Below are positions 7,128 to 13,403 of a stretch of DNA of 13,403 nt, piece after piece (the first letter of the stretch is position 1; each line of letters opens with the position of its first letter). The stretch is from contig NZSI01000058.1 of the NCBI GenBank assembly GCA_002696685.1, forward strand, positions 1,975 through 15,377. The letters run 5' to 3'. The notes under the pieces are model-generated. The model was not told the DNA's origin. It saw only the letters and a program-made list of their open reading frames with translations, and made no database searches. The stretch comes from Chloroflexota bacterium. Its GTDB lineage: Bacteria > Chloroflexota > Dehalococcoidia > SAR202 > UBA826. The position numbers were made by a program, and so were the translations under genes.

Positions 7128-8087
7128 ATGACACATATTTTTCGTCGAGTTTCACTGGATTTCGTTTGGACTTGTATCACATTATTGCTTGCGGCAACCG
7201 TGTTTACCATGATTGGTTGTGGCGGTTCCGGGTCAGCTAAAAATCTAGACTCGCCCAGTGATAAAATCATCGTAACTGCGACCACTTCTATAGTGGCTGA
7301 CTGGGCCCAGAAAATAGGGGGGGAAAGGGTATTTGTTGACTCTATAATTCCCTATGGATCTGATGGCCACTCATACCAAGCAACGGCAGACGGCGTGAAA
7401 AAGATCGCTGAATCGGATTACATATTCGGTATTGGGCTAGGTTACGAAGATAAATGGTTAACCAAGCTGCTTGATAACTACCCGGAGGGGCGGGTTTTGT
7501 ATCTTGGGAGTAGTGTCGACCCAATTCCTTTCCGTGACGAACATGACGAGGAAGATGAACATGGCCAATTTGATCCCCATATCTGGTTCGATCCTATCAG
7601 GGTGGCCGAGATTGCAACGGTCCTTGGCGAAGAACTGGAAAGAATCGACCCTGAGGGCTCTCAGTATTATCAGGATAGGGTGAGGGATTATATTGCAGAG
7701 CTTAATGACTTACATTCACATATAAGTAAAAAAATAGCGGAAATCCCCATAGAGTCGCGAGTCATTATTACGTCGCATGAGTCATTGGGTTATTTGGAGG
7801 CTAGGTATGGGATAGAGGTGTTAACTGCAGTCATTCCAGGACTAGATGCTGAAGTTGTCCCAACGCCGAAAGACTTAGTTTTCGCGATAAAACAGATAAA
7901 CGATAAAGACATTAAGGTAATCTTTGTTGATGAGACTAGGAGCGCTAAAGCTTCAGAAAGAGTTTCTGAAGAGACGGGGATACGGGTAGTTACCGGGTTG
8001 AAGGTCGAATCACTAACTGTTGGGCAAACTTATTTAGACTTTATGGAAAAGAACATGAATGTTATTTTCTCCAACATCGGCCCGTAG
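7128..8087 (+). CDS. Metal (zinc/manganese) ABC transporter substrate-binding lipoprotein, ZnuA/TroA family
   Basis: The 319-residue product starts with a positively charged, hydrophobic signal (1-30) ending in MIGC. The lipobox cysteine is Cys31, so the protein should be a lipoprotein on the outer face of the membrane. The mature part has the cluster 9 metal-binding fold. Candidate ligands are His81 in GSDGHSYQAT, His151 in DPHIWFDP, His217 in SHESLGYLEARYG, and an acidic residue in FVDETRS (Asp268 or Glu269). An acidic, histidine-containing loop (about 137-149, DEHDEEDEHG) just before DPHIW is typical of zinc-type members and may act as a metal sensor or chaperone. No ABC ATPase or permease gene is adjacent, so it must use a transporter encoded elsewhere or act alone. 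The ATG at 7128 has a modest TTAGGT site about 7 nt upstream. The family is clear; the metal is not. Confidence 0.9.
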   Translation: MTHIFRRVSLDFVWTCITLLLAATVFTMIGCGGSGSAKNLDSPSDKIIVTATTSIVADWAQKIGGERVFVDSIIPYGSDGHSYQATADGVKKIAESDYIFGIGLGYEDKWLTKLLDNYPEGRVLYLGSSVDPIPFRDEHDEEDEHGQFDPHIWFDPIRVAEIATVLGEELERIDPEGSQYYQDRVRDYIAELNDLHSHISKKIAEIPIESRVIITSHESLGYLEARYGIEVLTAVIPGLDAEVVPTPKDLVFAIKQINDKDIKVIFVDETRSAKASERVSEETGIRVVTGLKVESLTVGQTYLDFMEKNMNVIFSNIGP

Positions 8088-8111
8088 GCCTGTAAGAAAT
8101 CACCAGACTCT

Positions 8112-9581
8112 TCAGAATATAGCTTTATCTCCTAGAACTTTTCTTATTAATAAGCGTGCTTGCTGACTCTCACGTATTTTAGAGTCCATCTCATTAGGGT
8201 GATTCCAAATAGCCAATAGTGATGCGGTCAATGCACTTACCACAGTCTTGAAAGAAGAATTTTGAGATAGGTCGTTATATTCGCCAGGATCTGATTTTAG
8301 GTTGTACAGTTCCAGTTCGGGCTCAGCAGCATAGCTGTAGCAGAGCTTGTAGTCGCCTTGTCTGATCATTGCGGCTGGGCGGTCTGTACCATGAGCTAGG
8401 TGCTCACTGAAGGCGAAATCATGCTCGGCCCAATCATCGCCATTTAGAGGGTGTAAGAGGGTCTTGCCATCAAGTTTCATGAGGGAAACGATTTCATCAG
8501 GGACCCTAGCTAGGTCCATGATTGTCGCAGTTACATCGACAAGGGAAACTGCGCCGGAATAGCGTTTGTTTTTAGGTAAAACTTTTGGCCAGCTTATTTG
8601 CAAAGGCACCCGAACAGACTGCTCATAAAAGTTCATTTTCCGCCAAAGCCCGTGCTCGCCCAACGACTCTCCATGATCTGAGGTGTAAATTATGACTGTG
8701 TTATCTAACAGATTTTGATCTTTGAGCGTGTCGATAAGACGTCCGATCTTATCGTCCATGTAGGTGACTAATCCATAGTAAGCCGCTCTTGCTCGGCGGA
8801 TCTCATCATCTGTATACCCGTCGAAGTTGAAGGCTCTTCTGTTTCTCCTGGCAGATTCAGGCAGATTACCCAAATGTCCAGGAGGGTTTTCCGGCAAATC
8901 GGCATGTTCCGGGTAGTACATCGAGAAATATTGGTCCGGGACAATAAAAGGGAAATGTGGAGCGACGAATCCAACGCACAAAGCCCAAGGGCTATATTTT
9001 CTTTCTGGAGAACTCAAGTAATTTAAAGCTTTTTTCTCTATAAGATCGTCTGCGTCTATCATCGGGGTTCTCCCTGGGCCAGCTTCTTTCACGCTGTCCC
9101 AGGGTTGACTAGTGGTTGGTACTCCATCGTCCCAGAGATATATGGGATGCATTCCCCCTGAAGATAGCCCAACAAGTTCCGAGCCTGGATTGTCATCGGT
9201 AGGATCTCCGTGAGGATCGAGAGAAAGTTGCTGGTTGAAACCGTGGAGTTTATCGGGGCCTATCAAATGCATTTTTCCTGAGAGGGCGCAATCGTACCCA
9301 ACCGAACGTAATGCATAGGGCCACGTTAGAGAATCAGAAGGCAGTGGAGTGGCATTATCCCATCCTTCACAATTGGAAACATAATTTCCTGTCATGAAGG
9401 ATAAGCGCGATGGAACGCAAAGGGGGGCATTACAGTACGCCGAGTCAAAAGTTGTCCCTGACGAGGCTAATCTATCCATGTTCGGCGTCTGCACGAACGG
9501 GTGTCCGTATGCGCTTGACCACATTGGACCGTGTTCATCCGACATCACGATTAAAAAATTAGGTTGCGTTTCACGATTCAT
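8112..9581 (-). CDS. Type I sulfatase (arylsulfatase / choline-sulfatase-like)
   Basis: The 489-residue product hydrolyses sulfate esters using a formylglycine made from Cys55 in CVPSR (55-59), the C-x-P-S-R signature. Other conserved parts are the N-terminal metal site MSDEHGP (Asp15), GKMH (Lys103, His105), APHFPF (His209), and the second metal site YTSDHGESLGEHGLW (Asp302, His303) followed by RKMNFYE with Lys315. The segment GEHGLWRKMNFYE resembles choline sulfatases, but the true substrate could be another alkyl, aryl or sugar sulfate. No signal peptide is seen, so it is probably cytoplasmic. The ATG at 9581 is chosen because AGGAGA lies 7 nt before it; a start at 9614 would add 11 residues, with no comparable site noted. 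The gene follows an SDR gene after about 58 bp, likely in one operon. No formylglycine-generating enzyme gene lies in the window. Confidence 0.93.
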   Translation of the reverse strand: MNRETQPNFLIVMSDEHGPMWSSAYGHPFVQTPNMDRLASSGTTFDSAYCNAPLCVPSRLSFMTGNYVSNCEGWDNATPLPSDSLTWPYALRSVGYDCALSGKMHLIGPDKLHGFNQQLSLDPHGDPTDDNPGSELVGLSSGGMHPIYLWDDGVPTTSQPWDSVKEAGPGRTPMIDADDLIEKKALNYLSSPERKYSPWALCVGFVAPHFPFIVPDQYFSMYYPEHADLPENPPGHLGNLPESARRNRRAFNFDGYTDDEIRRARAAYYGLVTYMDDKIGRLIDTLKDQNLLDNTVIIYTSDHGESLGEHGLWRKMNFYEQSVRVPLQISWPKVLPKNKRYSGAVSLVDVTATIMDLARVPDEIVSLMKLDGKTLLHPLNGDDWAEHDFAFSEHLAHGTDRPAAMIRQGDYKLCYSYAAEPELELYNLKSDPGEYNDLSQNSSFKTVVSALTASLLAIWNHPNEMDSKIRESQQARLLIRKVLGDKAIF

Positions 9582-9639
9582 TTCCCATTCTCCTGCCGGT
9601 AAGTTATTGACCATAATTTATGGACTGATAAAACCTATC

Positions 9640-10377
9640 TCATGAGTTGAATAAGGGGTTTGAGGATCCATAGGCATCTATTATCGCTCCTGTAACAGCC
9701 GAGGAATCTGAGCTTATAAGGAAAGTACACAATTTAGCGATTTCAACAGGATCCATCATGTTTTTATCTCCATTTTCTTGTGGACCAAAAGCTTCCACAT
9801 ATCCCTCTGTTAAGACACCTCCAGGGCATACGCAGTTCACATCGATTCCTGATGATTTTACTTCTGCCGCAATTGACTCTGTAAAGCTAATCAGGGCTGC
9901 TTTTGTCACCCTGTAGGCACTTCGTCCGCCAGCTCCTTTACGACCACCAATTGAAGATATGTTAATTATTTTCCCGTAGCTTTGGGAAATCATATTCGGG
10001 AGCAAAAGTTTCGTTAATTTCACAGCCGCAATCAGATTGACGTCGATAACTCTTTCCCATTCCAACATTTCAAAATCAATCAGTGATAATCGCGGGTGGA
10101 TGATTGCGGCGTTGTTGACAAGTATGTCGACAGATAAATTCTTAGCAAGGATGTAATTGTGTATTTTCTGTATTCCATCCTCTACGCCGAGATCGGCGCT
10201 CACCACATGTCCCTTGACCCCATTATCTTCAATTTCTTTTTTGACAGTTTGCAACCGGGTCTCATTTCGGCCCGTTACCAGAATATCGAGTCCATTTTTA
10301 GCAAAATCTAAGGCTATAGCTCTTCCGATGCCTCTGGAGGAACCAGTTACCAATGCGAGTCTCGTATTTTTTGTCAT
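9640..10377 (-). CDS. Short-chain dehydrogenase/reductase (SDR), upstream of the sulfatase
   Basis: This is a 245-residue classical SDR with a Rossmann fold and a cytoplasmic location. It has the nucleotide-binding TGSSRGIG (11-18), NNAA (88-91), and the catalytic set Asn114, Ser142, Tyr155 and Lys159 (AYRVTK). The arginine after TGSS and the TGRNE after strand 2 fit NADP(H) preference (inference). It should interconvert a hydroxyl and a carbonyl group; the substrate is unknown. The C-terminus DAYGSSNPLFNS departs from the usual DGG ending. The ATG at 10377 is preferred because TTAGGA lies about 8 nt upstream; an earlier ATG at 10440 would add 21 residues unrelated to the SDR fold. The sulfatase gene follows on the same strand, so the SDR may oxidise the alcohol released from a sulfate ester. 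Confidence 0.9.
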   Translation of the reverse strand: MTKNTRLALVTGSSRGIGRAIALDFAKNGLDILVTGRNETRLQTVKKEIEDNGVKGHVVSADLGVEDGIQKIHNYILAKNLSVDILVNNAAIIHPRLSLIDFEMLEWERVIDVNLIAAVKLTKLLLPNMISQSYGKIINISSIGGRKGAGGRSAYRVTKAALISFTESIAAEVKSSGIDVNCVCPGGVLTEGYVEAFGPQENGDKNMMDPVEIAKLCTFLISSDSSAVTGAIIDAYGSSNPLFNS

Positions 10378-10583
10378 ATGAATATTCCTAAGTTCTAAGT
10401 TAAGTTTGCAAGATCTCTTTGAGTTTATAAGCAACATCACCTGTATATATACGACTTTCTAGACCAAAAGATAGTAGGCTCTTGAAAGACTCGATGTGTT
10501 ACATTTCGGTAAATTTAAGCCAGCTAAATACGGGATATACCAATTACTTGGATTGCCAGCCCCCATGAAAGTGAGTTGTGACT

Positions 10584-11735
10584 ATGACAATTTCTCCCTT
10601 CCAAATTGATATCGACAAGAACATCCTGGAGGACTTAAGGGGCCGCCTCTTGGCGACACGGTGGCCTGACCAATTTCCAGATTCAGACTGGATTTATGGG
10701 ACAGACCTTGATTATCTAAAAGAATTGGTGAGTTATTGGATAAATGAATTTGATTGGTATGCTCAGCAAAAAATGCTTAATGAGTTTCACCATTTCACTA
10801 CAGTTGTCGAAGAGCATGATGTACATTTCATTAAGGAGAAAGGTAAGGGGCCAAACCCGATTCCCCTCGTAATAACTCATGGATGGCCTAGTACTATCCT
10901 AGAGATGTACAAGATTATCCCAATGTTGGCAGACCCGGCCTCATATGGTGGTTCTGAAAATGATTCCTTTGATGTGATAGCCCCTTCACTACCAGGCTAC
11001 GGTTTTTCCGGAAAACCCTTAAACGCAGGCATGGATGTCGAAAGAGTTGCGGCCCTGTGGACGACCTTGATGACAGATAACTTAGGTTATCCTAGGTTTG
11101 CATCACATGGTGGTGACATTGGCGCGGGGGTTACTTCGCAGTTGGGCAGGAACCATGCTGACAAATTGATTGGAATTCATTTAACTTCTGTGACTCGTCC
11201 CGACCCATATTTAGGTGAAGGCTCTCGTCCTCTAACAATGGCCGAGAAGGCACATATGGACCAACGGCAGGATTGGCAGGAGAATGAGGGCGGTTACAAC
11301 CATATACAGGGGACCAAACCCCAAACACTTTCATTTGGTTTAAATGATTCCCCCGCCGGACTGGCTGCATGGATTGTTGAAAAATATCGCACATGGAGTG
11401 ACTGTTCTGGCGATGTCGAAAAGCGTTTCAGCAAAGATGAACTCCTGACTAACATCACCATCTATTGGGTCACTCAGACCATAAATACTTCTGTGAGAAT
11501 GTATTATGAGAATCGGCGAAGTAACTGGGTCGTTGGGGTTAACGATAAAGTACAGACTCCGACAGGTGTGGCAATCTTTCCATTTGACTTGGCAACTCCC
11601 CCGAGAGAATGGGCTGAAAGATCATATGATGTTAGGAGTTGGACAGAAATGCCCCAAGGCGGTCATTTTGCGGCAATGGAGGAACCAGAACTCCTGGTGG
11701 ATGATATTAGATCCTTTTTTCGATCATTGAGGTAG
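10584..11735 (+). CDS. Epoxide hydrolase (alpha/beta hydrolase with EHN N-terminal domain)
   Basis: The 383-residue product starts with the epoxide hydrolase N-terminal domain (about 1-105: ISPFQIDID, RLLATRWPDQ, WYAQQKMLNEFHHF). An alpha/beta hydrolase domain follows. It has the oxyanion motif HGWP (99-102), the nucleophile Asp178 in HGGDIG, tyrosines in RMYYENRR (307-308) that could activate the epoxide, and the charge-relay His361 in GGHFAAMEEPELL with an acid at 365-366. Order and length match microsomal-type bacterial epoxide hydrolases, which open epoxides to diols. There is no membrane anchor, so it is likely cytoplasmic. The ATG at 10584 is preferred over the GTG at 10578 because GTGAG lies 8 nt upstream. 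The gene is divergent from the SDR/sulfatase pair and converges with another SDR. Its product could be oxidised by that SDR, but nothing in the sequence proves this. Confidence 0.92.
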   Translation: MTISPFQIDIDKNILEDLRGRLLATRWPDQFPDSDWIYGTDLDYLKELVSYWINEFDWYAQQKMLNEFHHFTTVVEEHDVHFIKEKGKGPNPIPLVITHGWPSTILEMYKIIPMLADPASYGGSENDSFDVIAPSLPGYGFSGKPLNAGMDVERVAALWTTLMTDNLGYPRFASHGGDIGAGVTSQLGRNHADKLIGIHLTSVTRPDPYLGEGSRPLTMAEKAHMDQRQDWQENEGGYNHIQGTKPQTLSFGLNDSPAGLAAWIVEKYRTWSDCSGDVEKRFSKDELLTNITIYWVTQTINTSVRMYYENRRSNWVVGVNDKVQTPTGVAIFPFDLATPPREWAERSYDVRSWTEMPQGGHFAAMEEPELLVDDIRSFFRSLR

Positions 11736-11764
11736 ATAGTTATAAATTATTAATATTGGCTTCC

Positions 11765-11788
11765 AACAGTTGATAAAGATCATCTGTT
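11765..11788. terminator. Stem-loop between convergent epoxide hydrolase and SDR genes
   Basis: AACAGTTGAT (11765-11774) and ATCATCTGTT (11779-11788) pair at 9 of 10 positions around an AAAG loop. It lies between two convergent genes and overlaps the stop codon of the SDR gene at 11780-11782. Its position suits a shared two-way terminator or 3' end stabiliser, but neither side has a clear T run, so classic intrinsic termination is doubtful. Confidence 0.4.
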
Positions 11789-12532
11789 AACGGTAATGCC
11801 TCCGTCTATAACTAGTTCAGACCCGGTAACATATCGGGATTCGTCGGAGGCGAGATAAAGGACCCCGAGGGATACATCTCTTGTATTCGCTATAATCCCT
11901 AGTGGAGTTTTGTCGATCATAGCTTGGCGGCCGCCCCCGGTACCAATAAGGCCGTTCACCATTTCTGTATCAATTACACCTGGATGGACAGAATTGCAGC
12001 GGATCTTCTCAGGCCCATATTCAACCGCTATGGATTTCGATAATATCCTCACGAGTCCCTTACTGGAGGAATAAGCTGTCGAACCAGATCCACTAAGGCC
12101 TGCAATAGAAGATATGTTCACGATGGAGCCTCCGCCGGCCTCTCTCATTGCCGGAACTACAGTTTTTGCACCGAGAAAGACTCCACGGGAATTCACATCC
12201 TGTATGGCGTCCCAGTCGGAAGTTTCTGTCTCTTCCAGGCCTTTCAAAAGCAATATTCCAGCGTTATTAACCAAGATGTCGAGTTTGGAATATTTGTTAA
12301 CAGCCATTGACACTGCGTTTTTCCAATCGGGCTCCCTTGTCACATCGAGATGAACATAGGTAGCATTTCCTCCTGACTGGACAATTTCAACTGCGACCTG
12401 TTGGCCTTGATCATCTGTAATGTCTCCAAGCACAACAGATGCTCCTTCGGCAGCAAAAAGTCGTGCCTCATCCGCTCCCTGTCCTCTAGCGGCCCCAGAT
12501 ATTAATGCAACCTTTCCTTTCAACCTGCCCAT
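11780..12532 (-). CDS. Short-chain dehydrogenase/reductase (SDR), 3-alpha/20-beta-HSD-like, NAD-dependent
   Basis: This is a 250-residue classical SDR. It has GAARGQG (13-19), a variant of the glycine motif common in 3-alpha/20-beta-hydroxysteroid dehydrogenase-like enzymes. Asp37 in GDITDD, at the end of strand 2, favours NAD over NADP. NNAG is at 89-92, a catalytic serine in NISS lies about 141-142, and Tyr154 and Lys158 sit in AYSSSK. The C-terminus has the common DGGIT ending. It likely oxidises a secondary alcohol; the hydroxysteroid dehydrogenase-like label is a family resemblance, not a substrate claim. The ATG at 12532 is chosen because GGGAGG lies 7 nt before it; an in-frame GTG at 12547 overlaps that site and would add only five residues. 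It is transcribed toward the epoxide hydrolase gene. It differs from the 9640-10377 SDR in cofactor motif and C-terminus, so it is not a recent duplicate. Confidence 0.92.
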   Translation of the reverse strand: MGRLKGKVALISGAARGQGADEARLFAAEGASVVLGDITDDQGQQVAVEIVQSGGNATYVHLDVTREPDWKNAVSMAVNKYSKLDILVNNAGILLLKGLEETETSDWDAIQDVNSRGVFLGAKTVVPAMREAGGGSIVNISSIAGLSGSGSTAYSSSKGLVRILSKSIAVEYGPEKIRCNSVHPGVIDTEMVNGLIGTGGGRQAMIDKTPLGIIANTRDVSLGVLYLASDESRYVTGSELVIDGGITVNR

Positions 12533-12772
12533 TCCTATGCCTCCCACTCTTGGTGATTTGTACCAAGTAATATATTTGATAATGTCTTGACCATACCTTT
12601 GATTTCCATTGTTAACCCTGACGTTACATCATGGATTAAAGCTTTCTATATATTTCCTCAAGTTCCGTTTGAATGGTTTTCGACCTCCAGATCAGGCCAT
12701 AGCTAACAAATGTGCCGACAGATTTTCCCTGCAGTCAAAATATTTAGTGGGAAGGATTGTTGGGGATGCTTC

Positions 12773-13130
12773 GGCTAAGGCGGACTATAAGCCGAGTTCT
12801 GTGCTCCGTGATTACGGAGTGGCGACCATCTATCTAGCCTGTCCGTTGCCGGACAGGTCAAGCGGCCAACCCGGGTATGGCCCGGAGCCATATATACCCC
12901 TATTAGGCCTTGCTCCGAATGGGGTTTACCTGGACCAACGATGTCTCCATCCTTGCGGTGGGCTCTTACCCCACCATTTCACCCTTACTGACATGCAGCG
13001 GTATATTTCTGTGGCACTTTCCGTCGGGTCACCCCGCCCCGCCGTTAGCGGGCATTCTTCCGAGAGAGCTCGGACTTTCCTCCTGTTGTGATGACTCACC
13101 ACACCAGGCGGCCGCCCGTCTGCCTTAGCC
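12773..13130 (-). ncRNA. rnpB: RNase P RNA (bacterial, A-type-like)
   Basis: The minus strand carries the universally conserved blocks of the RNase P catalytic RNA, in order. GAGGAAAGTCCGAGCTC (13066-13082) is the 5' P4 block, GGTAAGAGCCCACCG is at 12956-12970, and AGAACTCGGCTTATA (12786-12800) is the 3' block. The ends pair as helix P1: 13118-13130 with 12773-12785, 12 of 13 positions. The length is about 358 nt, normal for the class. The RNA removes 5' leaders from tRNA precursors together with the RnpA protein. Open reading frames within this span on both strands are by-products of its GC-rich helices. A TAAAAT -10 sits 7 nt upstream of the P1 start. No clear intrinsic terminator was seen downstream in 12548-12772. 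Confidence 0.96.
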
Positions 13131-13137
13131 AACGACG

Positions 13138-13143
13138 ATTTTA
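13138..13143 (-). promoter_or_regulatory. -10 element of rnpB
   Basis: On the minus strand, TAAAAT (5 of 6 to consensus) ends 7 nt before the first paired base of the RNase P RNA, where a -10 box should be. The -35 is weak: TTCACC at 19 bp spacing is the best candidate. Confidence 0.4.
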
Positions 13144-13174
13144 ACATTTTGTCCACGTATCCGGTGAATAAAGG

Positions 13175-13403
13175 CTAGAGCTGAAGCTTTACGGCTCTAT
13201 CTTTTACTGTTATTGCCCGAACAAATTCGTTTATAAAGGCCTGTCGCTCGGCAAAAGTTTTATCATTCCAGTCTTTGAGGAATTTGCCTGACTTATCAGT
13301 GGGAACTGACAAAAATGCCTGGTCACGGGCCAGGTCGAGCTCGGTCAGGTATATATCTAACCTAGTTAAAACCGATTGCCCTAAGGAGGTTTTCCTCATA
13401 AAA
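13175..13403 (-). CDS. Probable C-terminal end of a large serine recombinase or similar protein (partial, cut by the right edge)
   Basis: The minus strand is open from the right edge to a TAG at 13175-13177. The only methionine near the edge is at 13399, which may be internal. The 75 or so visible residues have a helical, coiled-coil-like start (LTRLDIYLTELDLARDQAFL), then FLKDWNDKTFAERQAFINEFVRAI and VKDRAVKLQL at the end. The pattern of a tryptophan, ERR-like helix, a valine-rich strand and a closing beta strand resembles the end of large serine recombinases after their coiled coil (typically W..L....R..L....V..I.V....V.L). If so, the catalytic serine domain lies outside the window and this gene may belong to a mobile element that starts next to rnpB. 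It could instead be a short hypothetical gene starting at 13399. The identification is tentative. Confidence 0.45.
   Translation of the reverse strand, partial: FMRKTSLGQSVLTRLDIYLTELDLARDQAFLSVPTDKSGKFLKDWNDKTFAERQAFINEFVRAITVKDRAVKLQL
13177..13198 (-). terminator. Weak stem-loop at the end of the recombinase-like gene
   Basis: Arms 13177-13183 (AGAGCTG) and 13192-13198 (CGGCTCT) give a 7-bp stem, including one G-T pair, with an 8-base loop. The stem overlaps the last codons and stop of the minus-strand gene and is followed on that strand by AGCCTTTATT, a poor T run. It might separate that transcript from rnpB, but it is a weak candidate. Confidence 0.25.

Noticed and set aside
7315..7323. 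A run of seven G in the metal-binding lipoprotein gene, and a similar run near 2974 in the GNAT gene, considered as phase-variable tracts.
   Set aside because: Both encode ordinary Gly-Gly in intact frames, and the tracts are short; there is no sign of a switched-off or alternative frame.
12609..13091. A 160-codon plus-strand reading frame, and shorter frames at 12910-13128 (+) and 12926-13156 (-).
   Set aside because: All overlap the RNase P RNA. The conserved blocks and P1 pairing explain the region, and the peptides show no protein family features.
1..13403. Search for CRISPR arrays, tRNA genes, long direct repeats or insertion-sequence ends.
   Set aside because: By eye, no regularly spaced repeats, cloverleaf with T-loop sequence, or transposase motifs were found. 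A computed search could still reveal weak cases.

Overview
The window looks like accessory catabolic chromosome from an uncultivated, probably aquatic bacterium of moderate to low GC. The mix is a luciferase-like flavin monooxygenase, a ThDP-dependent lyase, a rhodanese, two MFS transporters, a type I sulfatase, two SDR oxidoreductases and an epoxide hydrolase. It resembles marine Chloroflexota of the SAR202 group, whose genomes are known for many flavin monooxygenases, SDRs and sulfatases. This placement is inferred from gene content only. The RNase P RNA near the right end has the bacterial conserved blocks and could be used to place the organism.

Layout, left to right. The N-terminus of a luciferase-like monooxygenase leaves the window on the minus strand (1-179). 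Divergent from it, a plus-strand pair encodes a benzoylformate-decarboxylase-like ThDP enzyme (347-2080) and a two-domain GNAT-like protein (2154-3125). A minus-strand two-domain rhodanese (3168-4019) converges on that pair. It shares an inverted-repeat-rich divergent intergenic region with an MFS carrier (4172-5407). A 14-helix DHA2-type MFS pump follows (5532-6983), then a lone ZnuA/TroA-type metal-binding lipoprotein (7128-8087) with its own good sigma70-like promoter. On the minus strand, an SDR (9640-10377) and a sulfatase (8112-9581) form a likely two-gene operon. An epoxide hydrolase (10584-11735, plus) converges with a second SDR (11780-12532, minus), with a stem-loop between them. The right end holds rnpB on the minus strand (12773-13130) and, upstream of it, the C-terminal end of what looks like a large serine recombinase (13175 to the edge).

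No single pathway ties everything together. Most transcription units hold one or two genes, each looking like a self-contained tool for attacking organic matter: flavin oxygenation, C-C bond cleavage or formation, sulfate-ester hydrolysis, alcohol/ketone oxidation, epoxide opening and sulfane-sulfur transfer, plus carriers for small acids and amphiphiles. No CRISPR array, tRNA, defence operon or intact insertion sequence was seen. Several starts were moved from the longest possible one to an internal codon with a good ribosome binding site. The least explained items are the ThDP/GNAT pair, the orphan metal-binding lipoprotein, the palindromes in the 4020-4171 region and the recombinase remnant beside rnpB.
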